Shown here piece by piece: positions 30,008-39,035 of a stretch of DNA of 64,000 nt. The notes below the pieces were generated by a model. It did not search any database. It saw nothing but the letters and a program-made list of their open reading frames with translations, and was not told the origin of the DNA. The position numbers were made by a program, and so were the translations under genes. The stretch's first letter is position 1; each line of letters starts with the position of its first letter. The stretch is from contig JAKQOG010000086.1 of assembly GCA_029565395.1 (NCBI GenBank), positions 1-64,000 on the forward strand. The letters run 5' to 3'. The DNA comes from Candidatus Hydrogenedentota bacterium. GTDB lineage: Bacteria; Hydrogenedentota; Hydrogenedentia; Hydrogenedentales; CAILVY01.

Positions 30008-30352
30008 TGTCTATCCTCCTTGAGTTTGCCGCGGGCATCCCGGCCCGTGGTTTCCTGAAGTTCCTCCTATGCGAGGCTTCCGCCATAAACGCGCATGACG
30101 CACGTCTTTTTCCCCACCAAAGGGAGAAACCACATTTGCCTTCATGTTTTACACCCGAGTGCGTCTATTTTCTGAAGGCGCATCGCGTGTTCACGGTTTG
30201 CCGTTGAATCCTGCGCATATTCCATGCGCACGTTCGCCGGCCGCCAGATCCCAACCACCTCCTTTCAGCATGGTTGGAGCGCGTGGGCACGTGACGGAGG
30301 ACGCGAACCCGCGCGCTGCTCTTCACCAATCAAACTTGGACGACGCGCTCGG
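30008..30352 (-). other. Leader between flagellin copies 2 and 1
   Basis: No gene is seen. The transcript strand has a small hairpin at 30251-30277 (CCAACC/GGTTGG) whose loop holds AAAGGAGG, and a GC-rich stretch near 30230. There is no sigma-28 match here, so this copy is probably read from the promoter at 32629. AGGAGG precedes the copy 1 start. Confidence 0.5.
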
Positions 30353-31171
30353 TCATCCTCCAAGCAATTGCAAAGCTGTTTGAGGCACTACGTTGGCTTG
30401 GGCAAGAATGGACGTGCCCGCGCTCACCAGAATCTGGTTGCGTGTGAATCGGATGGTTTCCTGGGCGATGTCCGCATCCCGGATCGCGCTTTCCGAAGAC
30501 GAGGCGTTTTCTTCCTGGATCGCCAACGTGTTCATTGTGAATTCGAGGCGGTTCTGGTAGGCGCCCAGCGTGCTCCGCAGGGTGCTCACGCTCGCGATGG
30601 CATTGTCTATTGTGCTGATGGCCGCAACGGCTCCAGCCATGGTCGACACCACCACGTTGTTGATACCCAGGTCATTTGATTTGGCGCCAGTCACCGCGAC
30701 GGCCAGGGTCTGGCTGGTGTACGCGCCCGATTGCAGGGTTACGGTCTGGCTCGCACTCAGCACTTTGATCCCGTTGAATTCGGTGCGCAATGCAATATCG
30801 TCAATCTGACCCAGCAACTGCCGCACCTCATTATTGATGGCGAGCCGGTTGGTCGTGCTCTGCGTGCCATTGGCCGCCTGCACCGCCAATTCCCGGATGC
30901 GCTGCAAGATGCTGTGCGATTCGCTTAGCGCGCCTTCCGCTGTTTGCACCAGGCTTACACCGTCCTGGCTGTTGCGTTGCGCCATCGCCGTGCCCGTCAC
31001 CTGGGAACGAAAGCTTTCCGCGATCGCCAGCCCGGCGGCATCGTCCGCCGCCCGGTTGATCCGCAAGCCGCTGGACAACCGCTCCAACGTCTTGTTTAAG
31101 GAAAGTGTTGAACCACGCAGGGTGCGTGATGCATTCAATGCCGCAACGTTCGTGTTGATTCTAAGTCCCAT
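30353..31171 (-). CDS. fliC: Flagellin, copy 2
   Basis: The 272-residue D0/D1-only flagellin shares its first 52 residues with copy 3 exactly (from MGLRINTNVAALNASRTL through AADDAAGLAIAE). It differs in the central part (KSNDLGINNVVVST). It ends PQTALQLLGG. Start ATG 31171 follows GGAGGAAAAGG. Confidence 0.97.
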   Translation of the reverse strand: MGLRINTNVAALNASRTLRGSTLSLNKTLERLSSGLRINRAADDAAGLAIAESFRSQVTGTAMAQRNSQDGVSLVQTAEGALSESHSILQRIRELAVQAANGTQSTTNRLAINNEVRQLLGQIDDIALRTEFNGIKVLSASQTVTLQSGAYTSQTLAVAVTGAKSNDLGINNVVVSTMAGAVAAISTIDNAIASVSTLRSTLGAYQNRLEFTMNTLAIQEENASSSESAIRDADIAQETIRFTRNQILVSAGTSILAQANVVPQTALQLLGG

Positions 31172-31308
31172 AGTCCTTTTCCTCCATGAGTGGCCTCGAG
31201 GATATCCCTTACCCTCGAATTTGTTCCTTTGTGCTTACTTGGGGCTGCCGATGACGCGAACACCTACAGCCGCCCGCACATGTTCAACTTTATACACAAC
31301 ACACCTTC

Positions 31309-31344
31309 GGGGTGACCGGCCGCAGAACCTTGGCCGGCCACCCC
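31309..31344 (-). other. Strong intergenic hairpin between flagellin copies 3 and 2
   Basis: A 13-bp stem with one mismatch (GGGGTGaCCGGCC at 31309-31321 and its partner at 31332-31344) starts about 15 bp after the copy 3 stop. There is no T-tract, so it looks like a stability or partial-termination element that would tune relative flagellin levels rather than a full terminator. Confidence 0.6.
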
Positions 31345-31359
31345 CAAAGGACATATTTA

Positions 31360-32178
31360 CTATTGTCCCAGTAACTGCAATGCGGTCTGGGGCACTACAT
31401 TCGCCTGCGCCAGAATGGAGGTGCCCGCGCTCACCAGAATTTGGTTCCGGGTGAACTTTATGGTTTCCTGAGCAATGTCCGCGTCGCGAATGGCGCTCTC
31501 GGACGCAGAGGAGTTCTCTTGCTGGATGTTCAGGGTGTTAATCGTGAATTCCAGGCGGTTTTGGTACGCGCCCAGTGTGCTCCGCAGCGTGCTAACGCTC
31601 TGGATTGCATTGTCAATCGTGCTGATGGCAGACACAGCCAGGGCCATCGTTGACACGGCTACTCCGTTGACCCCCAAATCATTGGTTTTGGCGCCCGCAA
31701 CCGAAATGGCAAGCACCTGGCTGGTGAATGCGCCGGATTGCAGCGTCACGGTCTGGCTGGAACTCAATACCCGGATGCCGTTGAATTCCGTGTCTATCGC
31801 TATATCATCAAGTTGCTCCAGCAACTGCCGCACTTCATTGTGAATCGCCGTCCGGTTGGTGGTGCTTTGCGTGCCGTTCGCTGCTTGCACCGCCAGTTCA
31901 CGTATGCGCTGCAAGATGCTGTGTGATTCGCTCAACGCCCCTTCCGCCGTTTGCACAAGACTGATGCCGTCTTGTGAGTTACGCGCTGCCACGCTGGAGC
32001 CCCGGACCACCGAATTAAAACCTTCGGCAATCGCAAGGCCTGCGGCGTCGTCTGCGGCCCGGTTGATGCGCAAGCCGCTGGAAAGGCGTTCCAACGTCTT
32101 GTTTAATGAAAGAGTCGATCCACGCAAGGTGCGTGACGCATTCAACGCCGCAACGTTTGTGTTGATTCTAAGTCCCAT
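31360..32178 (-). CDS. fliC: Flagellin, copy 3 (promoter-proximal)
   Basis: The 272-residue flagellin of the same D0/D1-only type is the first gene behind the sigma-28 promoter at 32629-32655. It has distinctive variants SVVRGSSVAARNSQDGIS and TEFNGIRVLSSSQT. The near-identity of its N-terminus to copy 2 suggests recent duplication or gene conversion. A ribosome-binding site GGAGG lies before ATG 32178. Confidence 0.97.
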   Translation of the reverse strand: MGLRINTNVAALNASRTLRGSTLSLNKTLERLSSGLRINRAADDAAGLAIAEGFNSVVRGSSVAARNSQDGISLVQTAEGALSESHSILQRIRELAVQAANGTQSTTNRTAIHNEVRQLLEQLDDIAIDTEFNGIRVLSSSQTVTLQSGAFTSQVLAISVAGAKTNDLGVNGVAVSTMALAVSAISTIDNAIQSVSTLRSTLGAYQNRLEFTINTLNIQQENSSASESAIRDADIAQETIKFTRNQILVSAGTSILAQANVVPQTALQLLGQ

Positions 32179-32628
32179 ACTGTTATCCTCCGTGAGTGGT
32201 TGTGGCCACGCTTCCTTGCGCAGCCGTTTTTCTATCCGGCTACCCGCCGTGCATGACGTCCCTGTCGTGCGCCGGTATCAGGTAAACCGTTTGGCGTTGG
32301 GGTATACCCGCTGCCATTCCCATTGCGTTTCGTCAGAACTTGGACCGCCCTGTCCCATGAAAGCGTTCAGGTCATGCAGAATCCCATTTCCTGCACGCCT
32401 ACGCGCTTTGGGTGGTTCCTCGTTCGTCCTAATCCGATGGCCGAACCTGTGGTATGCGGCCATCGCTTTTTGCCATCATTCAACTATTCCCGGCCCCTTT
32501 TCGAAAAGGGCTTGGGGGCGATTTACTCGCCACTGCGTTCTACCCTCCCTGGTTGTCAATGAGTCCGCCGTCCTTAGCGGGCTGCACTCGGGTTCAATTT
32601 TAGGCCCGTTTCCGGGCAACTGATTACT

Positions 32629-32655
32629 TTATCGGCAACTTTAGCAAAAACTTTA
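32629..32655 (-). promoter_or_regulatory. Sigma-28 (FliA) flagellar promoter, full consensus
   Basis: On the minus strand TAAAGTTT (32648-32655), then 11 nt, then GCCGATAA (32629-32636). All 16 bases and the spacer equal the enterobacterial FliA consensus. It points to the flagellin genes, about 450 nt upstream of the copy 3 start, so late flagellar control by FliA and FlgM is expected. Confidence 0.93.
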
Positions 32656-32891
32656 GAAGTTTTTTTCGAGTTTTGGTTTCGGGGCATGCCGGGTGCGAAA
32701 ATCAATTAAACCGCTTTTTGGCGGAATCAGTCGTAACTTCTTTAATGTCAATGTGTTAGACGGCAAATAAGGGTGTGGAAGGAAACAGAGAAGGAGAAGC
32801 AGATCCTGCCAGGTTTTCACCATGCACCAGAAGAAAAATAGTTCTTAGCGGTTGTTTTTCGAGAAATAACCACCCCAAAATGGAAAGTTCC

Positions 32892-32920
32892 TTGACATAA
32901 AAGCTATTCTGACCGAGAAT
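32892..32920 (+). promoter_or_regulatory. Possible promoter of the secreted repeat protein gene
   Basis: TTGACA (32892-32897), a 17-nt spacer and a weak -10 GAGAAT precede the gene at 33016. The -35 is perfect and the -10 poor, so an activator may be needed or the match may be chance. Confidence 0.35.
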
Positions 32921-33015
32921 GGCGGGGAGAATTCATTTTATGTTTTCGGCGGATACCGGGTTTTTTTAGGTGTAGTAGTACTAGAGTACAAAGTTATGGC
33001 ATGAAAGGAGGGCGT

Positions 33016-36000
33016 ATGTGGAAGCGCCGGATATGCAATGTTCTCCTGGTGTGTAGTCTGTCTTTTTCCGGATGGGCGCTGGATGTGAGCGGCACGATAG
33101 AGGAAGACACGCGGTGGGAGGCGGGCGATTCGCCTGTGCACATGATAGGGGATCTCACGGTGGCGGCCAATGCCACGCTGACAATAGAGCCTGGGGTGAC
33201 ACTTGATCTGAAAGCAGGGTGCCGGTTGACGGTGGAAGGCGCGTTGGCCGCAACGGAGTCAACGTTCACGTTTAACTCGGGTGCGGACATTGTGATTGGT
33301 GGTCAGGCGGGTTTTGGTTCCTGCGTTTTTAATGGTTTTGCAGCATTGACGAATGCGGAAGATCTGATCTTTTCTGAAACATCGTCCGGAAACCTGATTG
33401 ATTGCACCCTTCATGATCTCAACCTCATAATTTCCACGCAGGCACTTGAGATGGTGAATGGTTCCGCGGAAAACACCTTTGGTCCCGTGGTGTATTTGAA
33501 TATGACCGCCCAGGGCGCCCCCGTGATTACGGGCGTGGATTTTTCATCCGACACGGACTGGCTGTCCGTGTCAAGCATGACGTGGCTTGCCCAGGAAATT
33601 AATGCATCGTTGACCACGAATATCACTAATAATCTCTTTGCTGAAACAGGACTTATTACCGTAGGTGCAGGAACGCTTGACACCCTGTTTCATTTTACCC
33701 AGGAGCTTCCCTTTTCCGGAGCAACCCGCTATCAATGGACGTGGGCGGGTGGCACAATTGCGGCCGGGGCCTCTGTAGTCATTGATCCGCAGATCGAGGT
33801 GCTCATCAATGGAGATCTTGCCGTGGCAGGACAGATGGAAGTCTCCAGTGGGGCCGTTCTGAAAACCAGTCACGCACTTTCCTTGTCTGGCGGTCTGACT
33901 ATAAACAGCGGTGGACACTACATGTTTGTCGGCAACAGCGCCTCGGCGGACATCACGGGTGAGTTACTTGTCTACTCTCAAGGCGAGGCACACTTGGCCG
34001 GAACTTCCCTGGTTTCCGGCAATGTGACCGTGCAAGAGAACGCCCTGTTGAGTCTGAACACCATGACAGTTGCTTCGCCGGGCGCGCTTTCTTTAAGTGC
34101 GGGCGCCATACTGGAGATCGGATACACGGGACTTACGGTGGACGGTGTGTGGTCCGCTTCGGATGCCACGATTCAGCTTGCCTCCTCGGGCGGCCTTGAG
34201 GTCAGCGGCACTGCGGTCTTGCACCGATGCGGATTCTCTTTTCATCCTCTGAGTGTAATTTCCATACAGGCCGGCGGGAGTTTTACCGCCAGCCAGTGTG
34301 GCTTTTCCGGGGCGCAGGATCCGGACGATGTGGACGGGTTGATCTTTGAGGCTGGAAGTGGAGGGGGGCTTACCAATTGCACCCTAAACAATTTCCGCCT
34401 CTCCCTCGGAAGCCAGGCGGTGTCAATCGTGGGCGGCGCAATTGAAAATGCCGATGGTCCTGCACTGACCTTGACGCAAACCACAGGGGAGGCGCCGGAG
34501 GTTTCCGGGGTGGATTTCAGCGGAGATCCCGGCTGGGTTTATGTCGCCAGTCCCGACTGGCTGTTTCAGGAATGGGATGCGTCTTTTCCGGTGCAGTTTA
34601 CGGATAATGTCTTTTCCCCCGAGGCGGAGATTACCTTGGGGCATGCGAATATAGGAAAAGATGTTACCCTAACCTCTTCGCTGCCGTTTAGCGGGGTTAC
34701 GCAGTACACGTGGCAATGGCTTGGCGGAACGATTGTGCCGGGGGTGTCGCTTAGGGTTCCCGGCGGCGTGTCACTCACCGTTTCCGGGCCCATTATTGTT
34801 GCGGGAGAGCTTCTGGTGGAGCCGGGTGCGCTCGTCGAAATGGAGGATACCAGTGCCATTACCGGTTTGCTCCATGTATGGGGGAATGGAGCGAAAACAG
34901 AGGCGCCGCAAGTGCATTTTTCAGGCGCCGCGAGTATTCCGGGAACGGTGCGGGTGGACACAAACGGTTTGATTGAAACCAACGCCCTTACCGTAGAACG
35001 CGGCGGGTGGTTTGGGCTGGAGACGGGCGGCCAGGTGAATATCCAGCTTTCAGGGATTACCGTGCAACCTCAAGCAACCCTTGAGGCAACGGACGCAACC
35101 GTGGAATTTGTGGAATCCGGGCGTATTTATGTGTATGGGACGGTACGGCTGACCCGGTCGCTGGTTGATATTTTTAATTATAACGATGTTGAAGTCTATG
35201 GTTTGTTAATCGCTGCGCAATCAACCTTCGCGGGGGCCTATCCCACCAATGCCGACAGCTTGATCTTTCATCCGGGAGGAAATGGCCAATTCGACTTATG
35301 CCAAATACTCGACATGACGATCGAACTTGCTGGAAGAGGCACGTTTGACCGCTGCGTATTTACAAACCGGGATGGCGCCGGACTGATCGTGTCCACCGGC
35401 GCGCTCGCCGCGATATCACGAAGCAATCTGATCACCTTTGGCGCCGATGCCATTCAATCAGGCTCCGGCACCGAGGTCACCGCCGCCCGCTGCTATTGGG
35501 GCGCGTCCGATGGACCTTCCGGAGTTGGGTATCCCGGCTCCGGCGTTTCCATCGCTGGAACCGTGACAGTTTCTGATCCCATGCCGGAGGCGTTGGTTTT
35601 CGCACCCGTCCAGGTGCAGTCCCACACACCCTCGGGATTGGTGACCACCCCCGTACAGTCTTTGGATATCACGTTCAGCAGTATGATAGATCCCGGTACG
35701 TTTAATTGGGCCGATATTGTGCTCGTGGGACCCGGGGGTGAATTTTACGCTTCCTCTGTTGCGCAGCAAAGCCTGCATGTCTGGCACATCGTATTTCCGG
35801 AAAAATCGGCAGAGGGGAATTATTTTTTCCGCGTTGGACCGTTGATCCAGAACATGGCGGGGTTCGGGCTCGACCAAAATGGAGACGGTGTTACCGGCGA
35901 TCCCGTGTTGGATGTTTACTCCGGCAGTTTCACCCTTGGCTATCCGCCTGTGGCGGACTTCACGGTGTCCGAAACGGCTATTTGCGCCGGAAATGCGGTC

Positions 36001-37038
36001 ACCTTTACGGATCAATCCACGAATAATCCCACCTCGATCCTCTGGGATTTCGGCGATGGGGCCGATGGGGCCGGCGCCAGTGTTTCGCATACCTATGAAG
36101 AAAAGGGGGTGTATAGTGTGAGTCTGACCGTCCAGAATGTCTATGGCCAGGATATGCTCACCCAAACCGCCCTGGTCCACGTCGAAGCGCTCCCCACCGC
36201 ACGGCTCTATGCCGATGTCACTTCCGGCGACGCCCCCATGGCTGTCAATTTCTCTAATCTGACCGAAGGCAATGTGGATGCATGGTTCTGGGATTTTGGC
36301 GATGGACAAACCAGCACAGCGGCCGGGCCCGGCGGCCACATTTATCCCAACCCTGGCGCGTACACCGTTGTGCTGCGCGCCACCAACCGCTGTGGCTTCA
36401 CCACGAACCAGGTTGTGATCCAGGTTGCAGCAGTCGTGCCGCCGCCCGCTCCCGCCGGTCTCATTGCCTCTGACGGCACCGATTGTCTCGCTGTGAACTT
36501 GACCTGGTCGCCCTCCGATACCGCAACCTACTACCGCGTCTACCGCGATGGCGTTGCCCTCCCTGCCACGATTACAATGACCCAATATGCCGATTATTCC
36601 GTTCAGCCTGGTATTGTGCACTCTTATGTCGTCAAAGCCTTCAATCTTAACGGCGGAAGCCCCAACAGCGAGCCTGATACCGGATTCCGCGGCGCTCCTG
36701 GTCAGCCCCCGGACTCCGTAGCGGCTACCGATGGAACACTGGCAGGCTCCGTCCAGATTACCTGGACTGCCGCCCCGGCCGCCTCGCACTACCGCGTGTT
36801 TCGGAACACCGCGGATTCCGAAGCCGGTGCGAGCCCCATTTCAGATTGGCTGCCTTCCACCACCTTGAGTTTTGAAGATGTGAATGTAGAGGCGCCCGTG
36901 GTGATCCCCGGACGTGGCTGCAATGGAAAAGACACTATCCAATATACTTATTATTATTACTGGGTTGCCGCCATGTATACCTGTGGCGAAAGCCAAAAAA
37001 GCGATCCCGACACCGGATATCGTGGAATTAACCAGTAA
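33016..37038 (+). CDS. Large secreted protein: repeated beta-helix modules, Ig-like, two PKD, two Fn3-like domains
   Basis: The start at ATG 33016 has AAAGGAGG just upstream and directly gives a signal peptide (MWKRRICNVLLVCSLSFSGW, cleaved near WALD). The protein has 1340 residues. Residues about 25-340 and about 345-640 are two copies of one module: each has a LTIEPG/LxVxGxL beta-helix-like part, then CVFNGF/CGFSGA, LINGD/VSGP and a W-G-GTI block. A shorter third beta-helix section follows to about 860, then a bacterial Ig-like domain (VQSLDITFSSMIDPGTFNWADI). Two PKD domains (ILWDFGDG and WFWDFGDG, about 980-1140) and two Fn3-like repeats ending in EPDTGFRG and DPDTGYRG close it. Likely a surface or matrix adhesin or glycan-binding protein; no catalytic site is seen. 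Confidence 0.8.
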   Translation: MWKRRICNVLLVCSLSFSGWALDVSGTIEEDTRWEAGDSPVHMIGDLTVAANATLTIEPGVTLDLKAGCRLTVEGALAATESTFTFNSGADIVIGGQAGFGSCVFNGFAALTNAEDLIFSETSSGNLIDCTLHDLNLIISTQALEMVNGSAENTFGPVVYLNMTAQGAPVITGVDFSSDTDWLSVSSMTWLAQEINASLTTNITNNLFAETGLITVGAGTLDTLFHFTQELPFSGATRYQWTWAGGTIAAGASVVIDPQIEVLINGDLAVAGQMEVSSGAVLKTSHALSLSGGLTINSGGHYMFVGNSASADITGELLVYSQGEAHLAGTSLVSGNVTVQENALLSLNTMTVASPGALSLSAGAILEIGYTGLTVDGVWSASDATIQLASSGGLEVSGTAVLHRCGFSFHPLSVISIQAGGSFTASQCGFSGAQDPDDVDGLIFEAGSGGGLTNCTLNNFRLSLGSQAVSIVGGAIENADGPALTLTQTTGEAPEVSGVDFSGDPGWVYVASPDWLFQEWDASFPVQFTDNVFSPEAEITLGHANIGKDVTLTSSLPFSGVTQYTWQWLGGTIVPGVSLRVPGGVSLTVSGPIIVAGELLVEPGALVEMEDTSAITGLLHVWGNGAKTEAPQVHFSGAASIPGTVRVDTNGLIETNALTVERGGWFGLETGGQVNIQLSGITVQPQATLEATDATVEFVESGRIYVYGTVRLTRSLVDIFNYNDVEVYGLLIAAQSTFAGAYPTNADSLIFHPGGNGQFDLCQILDMTIELAGRGTFDRCVFTNRDGAGLIVSTGALAAISRSNLITFGADAIQSGSGTEVTAARCYWGASDGPSGVGYPGSGVSIAGTVTVSDPMPEALVFAPVQVQSHTPSGLVTTPVQSLDITFSSMIDPGTFNWADIVLVGPGGEFYASSVAQQSLHVWHIVFPEKSAEGNYFFRVGPLIQNMAGFGLDQNGDGVTGDPVLDVYSGSFTLGYPPVADFTVSETAICAGNAVTFTDQSTNNPTSILWDFGDGADGAGASVSHTYEEKGVYSVSLTVQNVYGQDMLTQTALVHVEALPTARLYADVTSGDAPMAVNFSNLTEGNVDAWFWDFGDGQTSTAAGPGGHIYPNPGAYTVVLRATNRCGFTTNQVVIQVAAVVPPPAPAGLIASDGTDCLAVNLTWSPSDTATYYRVYRDGVALPATITMTQYADYSVQPGIVHSYVVKAFNLNGGSPNSEPDTGFRGAPGQPPDSVAATDGTLAGSVQITWTAAPAASHYRVFRNTADSEAGASPISDWLPSTTLSFEDVNVEAPVVIPGRGCNGKDTIQYTYYYYWVAAMYTCGESQKSDPDTGYRGINQ

Positions 37039-37086
37039 AAAAACCCGGGGTCAAAACGGGCAGATAAACAGGCATGTATAAAACGT

Positions 37087-37115
37087 TTGACGCTATGGCC
37101 GAGAGGTTATATACT
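37087..37115 (+). promoter_or_regulatory. Sigma-70-type promoter
   Basis: TTGACG (37087-37092), exactly 17 nt, then TATACT (37110-37115), about 90 nt before the TPR membrane protein gene at 37205. Confidence 0.65.
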
Positions 37116-37204
37116 GAGTGTTGTGGACCAGGCAGGTCGATTGCGTGGAAAATGTCCATGGCGGACCGCCGGGAAGCACTGTGAGTGGAGGCTGGTGAAA
37201 GGTG

Positions 37205-38257
37205 ATGGATCATATTCCAAAGCGCGAAATCTGGACAACTAATCTTCCGGAGTATCCGAAATTCTGGGAAATCCTGATCATATTGCTCGTGGTCGCATTT
37301 CTCCTGGCCGCCGGCAATCTGTTAAAACGGCGCTGGACGCAAAACAACGATTCGATTCCCCTGCCTGTCGCCCTCATGCTTTGGCTCGGCATGTTCGCCA
37401 TTTACTCCGCCGTGGCGGCCGCCTTCTTTAATTACAGCCCAGAGTCGCACCGGACCACCATCATCGTCATGTGCTTCGTCTTCTGGGTCATCCCCGTCGC
37501 ATACTACACCCACACCGTCATCAACTCACTCGCAATGCGCACCCTCGACCATATTGGCCCCTTCAGTGCGCGTATCGACGATCCCTCCGAATTCGCCGCC
37601 GCGCGAAAGCTTGCGCTCCGCGGAGACATCGACGGCGCCGTGAGCATGTACCGTAATTATCCGGACAATCAGGTCAATGCCCTTTTCGAGGCCGCCCGTC
37701 TTCTGAAATCGGAAGACCGCTATCTGGAAGCCGCCCTCATGCTCGAAGAAATCGGGCAACGTTTCGAAACGCAAACCCGTGTGTGGGCGGAAGCCACCTA
37801 TCAGCTTGCGAAGCTAAAAGAAATCAATCTGAATGACCGCAAACAGGCCGTGGAAATCCTCCGAACCATTATGGAACGGGCCCCGGAATCGCGATTCAGT
37901 CAACTTGCCGCCGCCGACCTCGCACGGCTCAAGATAGTGGACAAGGAGTACATCAAGGATTTGACGGAACCGGAAGAGGAAAAGCACCACAAGGAAGATC
38001 CTTTCTTCGATTCCAGCGATGTGCGCGTGGCGAAACGCATCCTGCCCAAGATCAAGGTTGAGCAGGGGGGCGGCAAGGATGAAGAAGGGGTTCCCGTCAG
38101 GGATCCGTTTTTTGTTTCCCACGGCAGACAGGAAGAGTCCGGGGAAGTGGCTGCCGAAATAAAAAAACCCGCCCGCAAACCCGCGGCCAAGAAACAGGCA
38201 GGCGCTAAAAAGCCTCCTGCAAAAAAGCCGCCCGCTAAAAAGCGCGGCACGAAATAA
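37205..38257 (+). CDS. Membrane protein with TPR-like repeats and Lys/Pro/Ala-rich tail
   Basis: The start is set at ATG 37205 (AAAGG close upstream, GGAGG further up). Three hydrophobic segments lie at about residues 20-42, 55-77 and 85-107. A TPR-like helical region follows (GDIDGAVSMYRNYPDNQVNALFEAARLL and YLEAALMLEEIG; about 130-235). The last 40 residues are Lys/Ala/Pro-rich (KKPARKPAAKKQAGAKKPP, then AKKPPAKKRG), like the tails of histone-H1-like bacterial proteins. No family function is known. Codon use and GC match the neighbours. The tail could bind DNA, RNA, polyphosphate or acidic envelope polymer. Confidence 0.75.
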   Translation: MDHIPKREIWTTNLPEYPKFWEILIILLVVAFLLAAGNLLKRRWTQNNDSIPLPVALMLWLGMFAIYSAVAAAFFNYSPESHRTTIIVMCFVFWVIPVAYYTHTVINSLAMRTLDHIGPFSARIDDPSEFAAARKLALRGDIDGAVSMYRNYPDNQVNALFEAARLLKSEDRYLEAALMLEEIGQRFETQTRVWAEATYQLAKLKEINLNDRKQAVEILRTIMERAPESRFSQLAAADLARLKIVDKEYIKDLTEPEEEKHHKEDPFFDSSDVRVAKRILPKIKVEQGGGKDEEGVPVRDPFFVSHGRQEESGEVAAEIKKPARKPAAKKQAGAKKPPAKKPPAKKRGTK

Positions 38258-38269
38258 TTTCCGCCGCCC

Positions 38270-38980
38270 ATGGATCCGGCCGCTGTTGCTGAGAAACTCT
38301 CCCGTACGGTTCGCGCGCTGCATTTCAGCCCTCCTATCACCCATGTCTACAATCCCCTTGAGTATGCCTGGGCTCCTCATCGCCTCTACCTCCAGCGGTA
38401 TGGCCAAGGCGCCCGCGAAATCTTGCTCGTGGGCATGAATCCGGGCCCCTTTGGAATGGCGCAGACCGGCGTTCCCTTCGGCGACGTCTCCATGGTGCGC
38501 GATTGGTTGCGCATCGAAGCCCCGGTAAACAGACCGGAACTCGAACATCCCAAACGCCCCGTGACCGGCTTTCAATGTAGCCGGGGCGAAGTAAGCGGTC
38601 AACGCTTGTGGGGCTGGGCGCGGGATCGGTTCGGCGCCCCGGAAAAATTCTTCCGAAAATTCTTTGTGATTAATTACTGCCCCCTTTGTTTTATGGAAAG
38701 CTCCGGTCGAAACTTCACGCCCGACAAACTGCCCGCCTTGGAGCGCACCTCTCTCCTTGATGCCTGCGACAAAGCCCTCCGCGACCTTGCGGCCTATTAT
38801 TCCCCACAATGGATTCTCGGAGTGGGTGATTTCGCGGAACGGCGTATCCGCGCCGCATTTCCCGGCTTCACAGGGGTTATCGGGCGCATCCCGCATCCCA
38901 GCCCGGCCAGCCCCGCCGCCAACCGCGGCTGGTCAACCGCCGCCGAAGCCGCCCTCCGCGCCTTTGGAATACGAGTATAA
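38270..38980 (+). CDS. SMUG1-type single-strand-selective uracil-DNA glycosylase
   Basis: The 236-residue protein has the SMUG1 signatures: LLVGMNPGPFGMAQTGVPFG (catalytic Asn in GMNPGPF), VINYCPLCF and the C-terminal HPSPASP motif. It removes uracil or 5-hydroxymethyluracil from DNA to start base excision repair. Bacterial SMUG1 is uncommon compared with Ung and is known in several environmental lineages, often by transfer. It starts 12 bp after the TPR membrane protein gene, so the two are probably co-transcribed. No ribosome-binding site is clear. Confidence 0.92.
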   Translation: MDPAAVAEKLSRTVRALHFSPPITHVYNPLEYAWAPHRLYLQRYGQGAREILLVGMNPGPFGMAQTGVPFGDVSMVRDWLRIEAPVNRPELEHPKRPVTGFQCSRGEVSGQRLWGWARDRFGAPEKFFRKFFVINYCPLCFMESSGRNFTPDKLPALERTSLLDACDKALRDLAAYYSPQWILGVGDFAERRIRAAFPGFTGVIGRIPHPSPASPAANRGWSTAAEAALRAFGIRV

Positions 38981-39035
38981 GGAGATCTGGATACCCCGTG
39001 GCGAAACTGATCATGCTTTTGAGGAAGCAAGTCCG

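Larger units (their letters stand above)
32179..33000. other. Flagellin leader, sigma-28 promoter and intergenic DNA
   Basis: No gene is supported in these 822 bp. From 32179 to 32628 is the untranslated leader of the flagellin transcript, with a 16-bp palindrome CCCTTTTCGAAAAGGG at 32495-32510. The promoter is at 32629-32655. To its right the remaining 345 bp run to the next gene. Confidence 0.6.

Noticed and set aside
32278..32463. A 61-codon frame in the flagellin leader
   Set aside because: It has no ribosome-binding site and no similarity; the region is better read as an untranslated leader.
35458..36789. A 443-codon open frame on the - strand
   Set aside because: It is antisense to the large secreted repeat protein and rich in His/Gly without domain structure.
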